A stretch of DNA of 64,000 bases. Origin: Chryseobacterium sp. (GTDB lineage: Bacteria > Bacteroidota > Bacteroidia > Flavobacteriales > Weeksellaceae). Numbering within the stretch: position 1 is the first letter of the stretch; each line of letters starts with the position of its first letter. The position numbers and the translations under genes are program-made. This document shows, piece after piece, positions 1-7,999 of the stretch. The stretch is from contig JAITMC010000026.1 of the NCBI GenBank assembly GCA_031277615.1, positions 124,001-188,000 of the forward strand, read 5' to 3'. The notes beneath the pieces were generated by a model. That model was not told where the DNA came from, made no database searches, and saw nothing but the letters and a program-made list of their open reading frames with translations.

Positions 1-11
1 CATAATCAGGA

Positions 12-497
12 ATGAAATCTTATTATTTATGGCTAATAGCAGCTCTTGTCACTTCCTGTACCAGTCAGAAGAAAAACGCAGCTTATATAACAGAAGCAGA
101 TAATCAGGCTCTGCTTCTTGATACCGGTGTTGGAGTAAAAAAAGAAACCATTGTTTCAGGAATCAGCAGTGGTGGAGTAGACATACCAGTCTCTTCGGTA
201 ACTGTTATTTTTGATCCGAAGCGGTCGGAATATGTGAAAATTGAGAAAAAGATGGTGGCTGATAATGCTTATAACAATCAGTTCTACTATAAAAACCAAA
301 AACTGATTAAAGCTAACATACATATTAAAAATAAACCGGATACAGACTACAGTGCCGTTTATTATTTGCACCGTAATAAATGTATTAAAAAAGTAGACGA
401 AAACCCTGAAAGATCAGACTGTAATACTATAAAATCAGACTCGGAAACAGCTCTTCTGGATGGTCTTCCGCTACTTCCCGGGAATCATACTAAATAA
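12..497 (+). CDS. Putative lipoprotein, function unknown
   Basis: A 161-residue protein. It opens with a short basic and hydrophobic signal sequence that ends in a lipobox (VTSC, Cys at about residue 16), so it is probably a lipid-anchored periplasmic or outer-membrane protein. The residues after the Cys are not the acidic stretch of the Bacteroidota surface-export signal, so periplasmic facing is more likely. The rest is polar, with two Cys residues near the C-terminus. I recognise no domain. The stop is 10 bases before the start of the methyltransferase gene, so the two may be co-transcribed. The role is unknown. Confidence 0.6.
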   Translation: MKSYYLWLIAALVTSCTSQKKNAAYITEADNQALLLDTGVGVKKETIVSGISSGGVDIPVSSVTVIFDPKRSEYVKIEKKMVADNAYNNQFYYKNQKLIKANIHIKNKPDTDYSAVYYLHRNKCIKKVDENPERSDCNTIKSDSETALLDGLPLLPGNHTK

Positions 498-507
498 AAA
501 AATTATC

Positions 508-1299
508 ATGGAAAATTACTTAGAAATCAATAAAAAATCATGGAACGCCAAAGTAGAACCCCATCTGAAATCAGATTTTTACTTTGTAGAAGAGTTCTTA
601 AACGGAAGAAGCTCATTGAATTCAATAGAACTGGAATTGCTTGGCAATATAAAAGATAAAACCATCCTGCATCTGCAGTGTCATTTCGGCCAGGACTCTA
701 TTTCGCTTTCAAGAATGGGCGCAAAAGTTACGGGAATTGATCTTTCCGATAAAGCCATTGAAGCCGCTAGAGATCTGGCTCAGAAATCAGGGACAGATAC
801 GGAGTTTATCTGTTCGGATGTTTATAACCTTCCGGATGTTCTGGATCAGAAATTCGATATCGTTTACACCAGCTATGGAACGATTGGATGGCTTCCCGAT
901 CTTGACAAATGGGCAGGAATTATCAGCCACTTCCTTAAACCGGGCGGAAAGTTCATTATGGCGGAATTTCACCCGGTAGTATGGATGTACGATGATGATT
1001 TTACCAAAGTTTCCTACAATTATTTCAATGAAAAAGCGATTGTAGAAACCTATGAAGGAACCTATGCAGATCAGTCCGCCGATATTGTACAGGAATACGT
1101 TATGTGGAATCATTCTCTAGCAGATGTACTGCAAAGCTTACTGCAAAACGGTATTGAACTGAAAACGTTCCGGGAATTCGATTGGTCTCCGTATGCATGT
1201 TTCAGACATGTAGATGAATTTGAAAAAGGAAAATGGCGGATTCCGCAGTTCGGAAACAAAATACCACTCGTATATTCGTTAGCAGGAGAGAAAAAATAA
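508..1299 (+). CDS. Class I SAM-dependent methyltransferase
   Basis: A 263-residue cytosolic protein with a Rossmann-like methyltransferase fold. Motif I (HLQCHFGQDS, about residues 55-64) is followed by an acidic residue closing strand 2 (VTGIDLS, about 74-80). A later FLKPGGKF segment is typical of Methyltransf_11/25 families. I chose the ATG at 508 because the longer reading frame runs back into the upstream gene and the protein aligns with the family from MENYLEINKKSW onward. The substrate cannot be told. A strong hairpin terminator follows the stop. Confidence 0.85.
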   Translation: MENYLEINKKSWNAKVEPHLKSDFYFVEEFLNGRSSLNSIELELLGNIKDKTILHLQCHFGQDSISLSRMGAKVTGIDLSDKAIEAARDLAQKSGTDTEFICSDVYNLPDVLDQKFDIVYTSYGTIGWLPDLDKWAGIISHFLKPGGKFIMAEFHPVVWMYDDDFTKVSYNYFNEKAIVETYEGTYADQSADIVQEYVMWNHSLADVLQSLLQNGIELKTFREFDWSPYACFRHVDEFEKGKWRIPQFGNKIPLVYSLAGEKK

Positions 1300-1315
1300 G
1301 GCAGAAATACTTCTC

Positions 1316-1367
1316 AACCTTATAGGTTTAGTAGCCCGCACGCTTATAAACCTATAAGGTTTTTTTA
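1316..1367 (+). terminator. Rho-independent terminator after the methyltransferase gene
   Basis: A perfect 15-bp inverted repeat (1316-1330 with 1347-1361) around a 16-base loop, running into a T tract at 1360-1366. It ends the lipoprotein-methyltransferase transcript. Confidence 0.85.
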
Positions 1368-1479
1368 TGTTGTTTTCAGAAATAAGTAATCGTTAAATAG
1401 AGGAAGTAAAAAAGAATCTGTCTGATCATCAACTTTACGTTTTCAAAAAATATTTCGTTGATCATTAGTTCCTCCAATA

Positions 1480-1516
1480 GAAAAAGTCACCGTAAAACAA
1501 TTACCGTGACTTTTTC
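1480..1516 (-). terminator. Terminator downstream of the YtxH-like gene
   Basis: Inverted repeat 1480-1495 with 1501-1516, 15 of 16 pairs matching, 5-base loop. The A-rich left arm becomes a U tract in minus-strand RNA. It lies 33 bases after the stop of the minus-strand gene and may work in both directions. Confidence 0.75.
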
Positions 1517-1548
1517 TATATATGAATGTTAAAAAAACTAATCTGCTC

Positions 1549-1785
1549 TTAGCTCAATGAATCTTCAGCTTTTGTTTTAGCTTCATCTACTTTGTTCTGA
1601 ACCTGTGAGGCAACGTCGTTGGCTTTAGTCTTCAGATCATTCCCCCATTTGTTAAGATTGTCTTTAGCGTTATTGATTTTGTCCTTTACCGCCTGTTGTT
1701 CTTCAGGAGTAGAGTTCTTGTATTTCCAATATGCTAAAGCACCAATTCCAAGTAAAGCTAATAAGCCTTTTGTTTTATTTCCCAT
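1549..1785 (-). CDS. Small YtxH-like membrane-anchored stress protein
   Basis: A 78-residue protein with a short hydrophobic N-terminal segment (about residues 8-20, GLLALLGIGALAYW). A charged helical tail follows, rich in Lys, Asp and Asn with repeated KxxxxxAxD spacing, as in YtxH/LEA-like proteins. Such proteins are often induced by general stress, but nothing here shows regulation directly. It stands alone with its own terminator. The family assignment rests on overall pattern rather than a diagnostic motif. Confidence 0.65.
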   Translation of the reverse strand: MGNKTKGLLALLGIGALAYWKYKNSTPEEQQAVKDKINNAKDNLNKWGNDLKTKANDVASQVQNKVDEAKTKAEDSLS

Positions 1786-1888
1786 GATTTCTATTTTTTT
1801 AAGGTTGTGTTACTATTAAAATTTGTTATTAGTAAACATGTAAAATACGTGCCAAAAAAATAAATAGAATTATAAAAAAATGTTAAAA

Positions 1889-2731
1889 TTATTGAAAGAC
1901 CTTGAAATTTTGACCGTCAAAGCTGGCGAAAACCATAGTTGGATAAGAATCCTGATGGTATAAGTTTCCGTCTTTATCAATGGCAATGGCACCTGCAAAG
2001 CCATCAATGGTTTTCAGCTCTTCAAAAGTCTTATCAAAGGCTTCTTTAAGGCTCATTCCGTCGGTAACCCTGGTTACGATTTTGGCTGCTGTGGCATTGC
2101 TTACAATATCTTCGCCCACTCCTGTACAGCTTACAGCACAGGATGAATTGGCATAATTTCCTGCCACGGTGGCAGAATCAGAGATTCTTCCGGGAATTTC
2201 AAAGCCTTTGCCGCCTGTAGAGGTAGCTACGGCAATCTTTCCGTCTTTATCAATAGCGACACATCCAACCGTTCCTTTTCCGGCAGATCCTGCTTTGGCT
2301 TCATATTCTTTTCTTCGTTGGGGAATTTCAGTTGAAAAATCTTCAAAACCATGTTCGGAAGCGTATATTTTAGCTCCGTTTCCACCTAAAACTCTGTCAT
2401 CTTCAGTAATGAGTTCTTTTGCAACAAAAACCGGATTTTTTACATTCTGAATATTGATTACCCCGCTTAACTTCTGGGTTTCCCCGTCCATAATGGCTGC
2501 ACTCATTCTGATCACCCCGTCGCTTTGGATCTGGGAACCGATTCCTGCATTGTAAAGCGGATCGTCTTCCAGAAGAGAAACCGCATAGGCTGCCGTATCA
2601 AAGGCAGAATGGGTCTGAAGATAGTCAAATGCTTTTTGGACAATATGCTGTAAAGAATTCTGTTTTGCTGTTTTTACTTCATGACTCTGATCGCTTTCAG
2701 AGAAGAAACCACCATGGATAATGACTTTCAT
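1889..2731 (-). CDS. iaaA: Isoaspartyl dipeptidase / L-asparaginase (Ntn hydrolase)
   Basis: A 280-residue N-terminal-nucleophile hydrolase of the plant-type asparaginase family. The protein opens with the family's IIHGG motif (residues 4-8). The autocleavage site is at GKG/TVGCVAID, making Thr154 the nucleophile of the beta subunit, and a GG motif follows at about residues 172-173. The family hydrolyses beta-aspartyl dipeptides and asparagine. Its position beside cyanophycinase suggests it splits the beta-Asp-Arg dipeptide released from cyanophycin into Asp and Arg. It is slightly short for the family (about 300-320). It lies 113 bases downstream of cphB on the same strand. Confidence 0.9.
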   Translation of the reverse strand: MKVIIHGGFFSESDQSHEVKTAKQNSLQHIVQKAFDYLQTHSAFDTAAYAVSLLEDDPLYNAGIGSQIQSDGVIRMSAAIMDGETQKLSGVINIQNVKNPVFVAKELITEDDRVLGGNGAKIYASEHGFEDFSTEIPQRRKEYEAKAGSAGKGTVGCVAIDKDGKIAVATSTGGKGFEIPGRISDSATVAGNYANSSCAVSCTGVGEDIVSNATAAKIVTRVTDGMSLKEAFDKTFEELKTIDGFAGAIAIDKDGNLYHQDSYPTMVFASFDGQNFKVFQ

Positions 2732-2844
2732 AAGATATAAATGCTCGTTGATTAATAATGAATGATATTGGGAACGAAGTTAATGTATAAATTTCAAATA
2801 AATACCATGGTTTCGCTTATCCATTACTCATTATTGTTTCTCCG

Positions 2845-3735
2845 TTATTTATCCTGGGGGATCGGGTTGAACTGCGAATTCTCAATCGTAAGCTTTTTTG
2901 TGGTAAGGTCGTAATGATCATTCATAGACATCACGTGAACCGTTAAATTATCAATGGAAATAGGTTCCCCAAGATTGATGTTGGTAAGGTTGGTATCTTT
3001 AATGAATCTTCCGTCTACAAGAATAACAAGACCAGAACCTACAGCAGTCATCACATCATTATGAATGAAAAGCCCCGTATCTTCTCCCAGCCCGATACCC
3101 AATGTTCTCGGATTATTCACTACAGCCTGGAAAAGACGCCCGATTCTGCCTCGCTGTACAAAATGAGTATCAATAATGACATTATCAATCAGCCCCAGTC
3201 CCTGAGTGGTTTTGATTTCGCCTTTCAGAAGAGCTTCAGAGCTGCTTCCCTGATAGATCATATTTTCAGAAGCGGCAGCAGCACCGGCAGAGGTTCCGGA
3301 ATAAATAAAATCCTGTTCCTGGTATTTTAACAGAATCGTCTCGTGAAATCTTGTCCCTCCAAGAATAGAAGTCAGCCTCAGCTGATCGCCGCCTGTAAAC
3401 ATCATCACATCCGCTGCATTGGCTCTTGCCACCATAGCATCAGAGTTGGCCTCTTCACGGTTGTGGATGTCCAGAACATTCACATTTTTAGCACCAAGAA
3501 ACTCAAAAGCCTTTTTGTATTCTGTTCCCACAATTTGTGGAATCTGTGAGGCCGTGGTAACGATCTCAATGACAGAATCTTCTTTATGCTTTGATTCATT
3601 GATTATTTTCCTTAGAATTCCTCTTTCAAAGAAATTGAGATTTTTTTCGATATTCTGATCGTAATCGGTTTCTGCAAAACTTCCTTTGTTTACAGCACCT
3701 CCGATAACTATTAATTTTCCAACAGGTTTCATCAT
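2845..3735 (-). CDS. cphB: Cyanophycinase
   Basis: A 296-residue peptidase of family S51. The nucleophile elbow SGTSAGAAA has Ser149, counting from the ATG at 3735. An early KLIVIGGA strand and a FTGGDQ motif are typical of cyanophycinase. It cleaves multi-L-arginyl-poly-L-aspartate into beta-Asp-Arg dipeptides. A TTG nine bases upstream could extend the frame by three residues. I prefer the ATG pair at 3735/3732 because the conserved region begins at KPVGKLIVIGG. The gene is divergent from cphA across about 200 bases and upstream of iaaA. Confidence 0.92.
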   Translation of the reverse strand: MMKPVGKLIVIGGAVNKGSFAETDYDQNIEKNLNFFERGILRKIINESKHKEDSVIEIVTTASQIPQIVGTEYKKAFEFLGAKNVNVLDIHNREEANSDAMVARANAADVMMFTGGDQLRLTSILGGTRFHETILLKYQEQDFIYSGTSAGAAAASENMIYQGSSSEALLKGEIKTTQGLGLIDNVIIDTHFVQRGRIGRLFQAVVNNPRTLGIGLGEDTGLFIHNDVMTAVGSGLVILVDGRFIKDTNLTNINLGEPISIDNLTVHVMSMNDHYDLTTKKLTIENSQFNPIPQDK

Positions 3736-3880
3736 AGAGTACAAATTTAAAAAATAATTAACATTTGACGAAATTAAGCTCTATTTAAATTGATTCTTAA
3801 CGTTTTAGGATTGTGAATAATTTTTAATTCTTTTTTGAGAAATCTTTAAACGTGGTATAGTTTCGTTTAGGGTTTTACAT

Positions 3881-3888
3881 TATCTTTG
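3881..3888 (+). promoter_or_regulatory. Putative -7 box for cphA
   Basis: TATCTTTG matches the Bacteroidota -7 consensus TAnnTTTG and lies 46 bases before the cphA start. I see no clear TTG at the -33 spacing, so this is a half-supported promoter. Confidence 0.45.
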
Positions 3889-3933
3889 ATTTTTGAAGGA
3901 GTTATTGTTAACTGATAAAAATGCAAATAGACT

Positions 3934-6564
3934 ATGAAAATTGAGAAGATACAGGCACTGCGCGGCCCGAACATCTGGAGCATCAGAAGAAAGAAGCTGA
4001 TACAGATGAGATTGGATCTGGAAGAAATGGAAAATTATCCTACCAATAAAATTGAAGGATTCAGAGAACGTATAGAAAAACTGATCCCGTCACTGATGAC
4101 CCACAGATGCTCAGAAGGGGTAGAAGGAGGTTTTTTCCACAGAGTAGAAACCGGAACCTGGATGGGACACGTTATTGAACATATTGCTTTAGAAATCCAG
4201 ACTCTAGCCGGAATGGACGTAGGTTTCGGACGAACCCGGGAAACGAAAACCCCAGGAGTATACAATGTGGTTTTTAATTATATTGAAGAAAATGCAGGCG
4301 TTTATGCAGCAGAAGAAGCCGTAAAAATTGCAGAAGTTCTGATTGAAGGTGGAGAATATGATATGAATGCCTGTATTCAGAAACTTAAAGAGATCCGTGA
4401 GCGGGTTCGCCTTGGTCCTTCTACGGGAAGTATTGTAGAAGAAGCGGTGTCCAGAAGAATTCCATGGATCAGATTGGGAACCAACTCTCTTGTGCAGTTG
4501 GGCTATGGCGTCAATCAGCAGCGTTTTCAGGCTACCATTACCGGTAAAACAAGCTCCATTGCAGTAGATATTGCCTGTAATAAAGAACTGACCAAAAAAA
4601 TGCTTCATGATGCTGCTATTCCGGTTCCTACAGGAGATCTGGTGGTAGATGAAGACGGACTGAATACCGTGATCCGGAAAATCGGTTACCCGATTGTTTT
4701 AAAACCACTGGACGGAAACCACGGAAAAGGATCTTCCATCAACGTCAATGATTGGGAAGCGGCAAAAACAGGACTGGAGCATGCTCAGAAATATTCAAGA
4801 AAAGTTATTGTTGAAAAATATATTACGGGTTATGATTTCAGGGTTTTGGTGATCAACAATAAAATGGTTGCCGCTGCAAGAAGGGTTCCTGCTCATGTAG
4901 TAGGTGACGGTGAAATGAATTTGCAGCAGCTTATTGATAAAGAAAATAAAGATCCGAGAAGAGGCTATGGGCACGAAAATGTTCTTACTGAAATAGAAGT
5001 GGATAAGGATACTACAGAACTTCTTGAAAAACTTCAGTATACTCTTGAAACAGTTCCTCAGAAAGGGGAAGTGGTTTATTTGAAATCTACGGCTAACCTT
5101 TCTACGGGAGGAACATCTATTGATGTCACCGATATGGTGCATCCCGAAAATATAACGATGGCCGAAAGGATATCGAAAATCATCGGTCTGGATGTGTGCG
5201 GAATAGATATTATGGCTGAAAATTTAACGCAGCCACTGAAAGAAAGCGGAGGCGCTATTATTGAAGTGAATGCAGCACCGGGATTCAGGATGCATCTGGC
5301 ACCAAGTGAAGGGCTTCCGAGAAACGTTGCCGCTCCGGTTGTTGACATGCTTTATCCACCGGGAAAACCATTCACCATTCCCATTATTGCCGTAACCGGG
5401 ACCAATGGAAAAACCACGACGACAAGACTGATTTCCCATATTGTAAAAAGCAATGGCTACAGGGTAGGTTTTACAACTTCAGACGGAATTTATATCCAGA
5501 ATACCATGCTCTCAAAAGGAGATACCACAGGCCCGTTATCTGCTGAATTTGTGTTAAAAGATCCTACCGTGGAATTTGCTGTTCTGGAAACGGCCAGAGG
5601 CGGAATTCTGCGTTCCGGATTAGGCTATTCACAGTGCGATATCGGGGTTCTCACCAATATTGAGGAAGATCATCTGGGAATGAATGATATTCATAATTTA
5701 AAAGATCTGACCCGTGTAAAAAGGGTGGTTCTCGACAGTGTAAAGAAAAGCGGCTGGAGTGTACTGAATGCGGATAATGCCTATTCCATGAAGATCGTGA
5801 ATGATCTGGACAGCAATGTTGCCATTTTCAGTATGGACGAAAATAATCCTCATATTGTAAAATTTGCCAAAGAAGGAAAAATTACCTGCGTATATGAAGA
5901 AGGTTTTGTCACCATTAAAAAAGGCGACTGGAAGATCCGTATCGGAAAAGCCAAGGATTTCCCGATTACCATGGAAGGAAAAGCCAGATTCATGATCGAG
6001 AATGTGCTGGCGGCTAGTTTGGCAAGTTATCTGTACGGTTTCGGAATTGAAGATATTTCCAACTCTTTGAGAACCTTTATACCAAGTGCCCAGCTTACCC
6101 CGGGAAGACTGAATATCTTTAAATTTAAAAGCTTTAAGGTATTAATTGATTTTGCCCATAACCCATCAGGCTACGAAGCCATCGAAGATTATCTTAAAAA
6201 TGTAGAATCTACAAAGAAAATCGGGATTATTTCCGGAGTGGGGGACCGAAGAGACAGTGATATCAGAGAGTGTGGAAAAATTGCCGGAAGAATGTTTGAT
6301 TATATCATTATCCGGAATGAAAAACATTTGAGAGGAAGAACGGAAGACGAAATCAACGGACTGATCATAGACGGGATCAATGAGGCAGGAAGAGATGTAA
6401 GCTATGAAATTATTCCGAAAGAGATTGAAGCCTTAAAACATGCCATGGGAATGGCCGAAGATGGAACATTCATCACAGCTCTGAGCGATGTAATTTCCAA
6501 TGCCATCGATCTGGTTCAGGAATACCAGGCCAGGGAACTTCTGGAAGACGATAAAAATATGTAA
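3934..6564 (+). CDS. cphA: Cyanophycin synthetase
   Basis: An 876-residue enzyme, the usual length for CphA. It begins with the family's ALRGPNIWS signature. The ATP-grasp domain includes KPLDGNHGKGSS at about residues 256-267 and the late IEVNAAPGFR segment. A C-terminal Mur-ligase-like domain follows, with P-loop GTNGKTTTTR at about 489-498 and a downstream DFAHNP motif. The ATP-grasp half adds Asp to the backbone and the Mur-like half adds Arg to the Asp side chain, giving the insoluble reserve polymer cyanophycin in the cytosol. It is divergent from cphB-iaaA, so making and breaking of the polymer can be controlled separately. The second domain looks intact. Confidence 0.95.
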   Translation: MKIEKIQALRGPNIWSIRRKKLIQMRLDLEEMENYPTNKIEGFRERIEKLIPSLMTHRCSEGVEGGFFHRVETGTWMGHVIEHIALEIQTLAGMDVGFGRTRETKTPGVYNVVFNYIEENAGVYAAEEAVKIAEVLIEGGEYDMNACIQKLKEIRERVRLGPSTGSIVEEAVSRRIPWIRLGTNSLVQLGYGVNQQRFQATITGKTSSIAVDIACNKELTKKMLHDAAIPVPTGDLVVDEDGLNTVIRKIGYPIVLKPLDGNHGKGSSINVNDWEAAKTGLEHAQKYSRKVIVEKYITGYDFRVLVINNKMVAAARRVPAHVVGDGEMNLQQLIDKENKDPRRGYGHENVLTEIEVDKDTTELLEKLQYTLETVPQKGEVVYLKSTANLSTGGTSIDVTDMVHPENITMAERISKIIGLDVCGIDIMAENLTQPLKESGGAIIEVNAAPGFRMHLAPSEGLPRNVAAPVVDMLYPPGKPFTIPIIAVTGTNGKTTTTRLISHIVKSNGYRVGFTTSDGIYIQNTMLSKGDTTGPLSAEFVLKDPTVEFAVLETARGGILRSGLGYSQCDIGVLTNIEEDHLGMNDIHNLKDLTRVKRVVLDSVKKSGWSVLNADNAYSMKIVNDLDSNVAIFSMDENNPHIVKFAKEGKITCVYEEGFVTIKKGDWKIRIGKAKDFPITMEGKARFMIENVLAASLASYLYGFGIEDISNSLRTFIPSAQLTPGRLNIFKFKSFKVLIDFAHNPSGYEAIEDYLKNVESTKKIGIISGVGDRRDSDIRECGKIAGRMFDYIIIRNEKHLRGRTEDEINGLIIDGINEAGRDVSYEIIPKEIEALKHAMGMAEDGTFITALSDVISNAIDLVQEYQARELLEDDKNM

Positions 6565-6565
6565 C

Positions 6566-6598
6566 AAAAAAACGCCCGGAAATTTTTCGGGCGTTTTT
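6566..6598 (+). terminator. Terminator after cphA
   Basis: An 11-bp perfect stem (6568-6578 with 6588-6598) with a 9-base loop and flanking A and T runs, starting just after the cphA stop. Strong in the plus direction and possibly bidirectional. Confidence 0.85.
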
Positions 6599-6599
6599 A

Positions 6600-6848
6600 A
6601 TATATAAAGCTCAGCAAAATCAGCGAACTCTTCTCTTTGATTATGAGAAATAGAATTTTTATATGAAAAAAAATAAACGCAGAGTTTAATTATCATGATG
6701 TTTTATTTCAGGTTGCAAAGGAATGTGATTTCGTCACTGAAGGAGTTTTATGGCTATCCACCCGCTTCATCGAATCAACGGAGTTGATTCCACGCTTTAT
6801 ACCCTAAAGATCAACGGTATTATTCTTCAACTTTGCGTTTGAGAAAAA
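6600..6848. other. Intergenic stretch with a perfect 8-bp hairpin
   Basis: About 250 bases between cphA and the MepB-family gene with no ORF. It holds a compact hairpin (6772-6779 with 6783-6790, 3-base loop) within a G+C-richer patch unlike ordinary AT-rich spacers. It may be a dispersed intergenic repeat. I see no tRNA or riboswitch fold. Confidence 0.4.
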
Positions 6849-7343
6849 TCAGCTCAAACCCAGCAATGATTCAGTCTTTTGAAGGTAAGTTTCTTTGTCC
6901 TGAGAAGCATCAATAAAACAAGCGGTCTGCCACTTCTGAGTCGCTTTTGCCTGCTTATTTTCAGTGATATCCCAAACCGGATATACCCTGAATCCTCTTT
7001 TACCATCTTTTCCTTCATGCGTCAGAATATTCTTTTCCAGGAGAATTTTTTTTGAAAAAATAAAGAGTCCTGCGTTATCTTCTCTGGATGCGGAAATCAG
7101 ATAGAAATCAAAATGATCATCAGAGTCAAAAGGGGTTGTTTCTCCCTTTTCATTGCGTTTCCAGAGCGTTACAAACTGCCCTGTTTTGGTAGGGGTTGTT
7201 TTAGCGGTACGAAATTTTACATTCAGATGATTTAAAGTAAAGCTGATGCCGGAATAACCCCTGCATTCAGCATCTTCTTCGGCATTGGAAATCTTCAGTC
7301 CGAGAGGCTGAAAGATCATTTCATCAACATTTTTAAGGTTCAT
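6849..7343 (-). CDS. MepB-family protein
   Basis: A 164-residue soluble protein. The central stretch YSGISFTL, then VKFRTAKTTPTKTGQFVTLW, is the hallmark of the MepB family (named from a gene next to the staphylococcal MepA efflux pump). The biochemical function of MepB proteins is not established. Its start is 24 bases after the stop of the unknown gene at 7368-7811 on the same strand, so they probably form a two-gene unit. No MepA-type pump gene is nearby. Confidence 0.8.
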   Translation of the reverse strand: MNLKNVDEMIFQPLGLKISNAEEDAECRGYSGISFTLNHLNVKFRTAKTTPTKTGQFVTLWKRNEKGETTPFDSDDHFDFYLISASREDNAGLFIFSKKILLEKNILTHEGKDGKRGFRVYPVWDITENKQAKATQKWQTACFIDASQDKETYLQKTESLLGLS

Positions 7344-7367
7344 TATATTATTTTTGAAGGGATAAAA

Positions 7368-7811
7368 TTATTTCAAAACTTTTAATATTCCATAGTTTTT
7401 AGGTTCTATTTTTTCGGTAAAGGTATAATAGCTGTCGGCTTCCCAGCGGTTATTGCGAAAGATAAAAGATAAGAATTCCGTCCAGTATTTATTCCTTTGA
7501 AAATTAATCTGCAGGTTATCTCCTTCTTTAGGTTTATAATCAAAATCAAAGCAGTTTCTACTATTAATTTTATGGAGTACAAATTCTTCCGACAACGAAA
7601 AGCCTATTGTACTGCTGGGCATCTTGAGAAGCCCCATCAGATCAGAATCTATTGTTTCCACATGTTCATAGATAATCCAGCTGAAAGGCTCTTTGGAGTT
7701 AGGAAGCTGTTTCTTCTGAAATTTTTCCAGTCTTTTGTGAATATTAATGAGCTCAATATCTTTAAGTTCCAGACAGGTACAGAATTTTAGATCATTACCG
7801 ATTTCACACAT
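7368..7811 (-). CDS. Conserved-looking hypothetical protein
   Basis: A 147-residue cytosolic protein with no signal peptide or membrane segment. The middle is rich in aromatic residues and the C-terminus is charged. I recognise no domain. It is upstream of, and probably co-transcribed with, the MepB-family gene. A CxC pair near the N-terminus (FCTCLEL) is the only motif-like feature. Confidence 0.55.
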   Translation of the reverse strand: MCEIGNDLKFCTCLELKDIELINIHKRLEKFQKKQLPNSKEPFSWIIYEHVETIDSDLMGLLKMPSSTIGFSLSEEFVLHKINSRNCFDFDYKPKEGDNLQINFQRNKYWTEFLSFIFRNNRWEADSYYTFTEKIEPKNYGILKVLK

Positions 7812-7964
7812 ACTTTAAGGGATTAATTTTGAACCTTCTGAAAATAAAATTATTGCTCAAGGAAAAGTTGAAAGAAAATAATTTAAATAATTAAAAAACG
7901 ACAAAATAAGCTACAGGAGTAATAATAAGGAAAAAAATATTTTTAATTTACATTCATCTATTTC

Positions 7965-7972
7965 TATATTTG
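7965..7972 (+). promoter_or_regulatory. Orphan -7-like box facing the 3' end of the 8000-9181 gene
   Basis: TATATTTG on the plus strand is a full TAnnTTTG match. No plus-strand gene follows; transcription would run antisense into the minus-strand gene. A chance match is quite possible in AT-rich spacer DNA. Confidence 0.2.
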
Positions 7973-7999
7973 TCTCCAACTTTTTGTGCCTGATCTGAA

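Noticed and set aside
3934-6564. D-Ala-D-Ala ligase or a MurE-type ligase
   Set aside because: The protein has both ATP-grasp and Mur-like domains in the order and length of cyanophycin synthetase, next to cyanophycinase.
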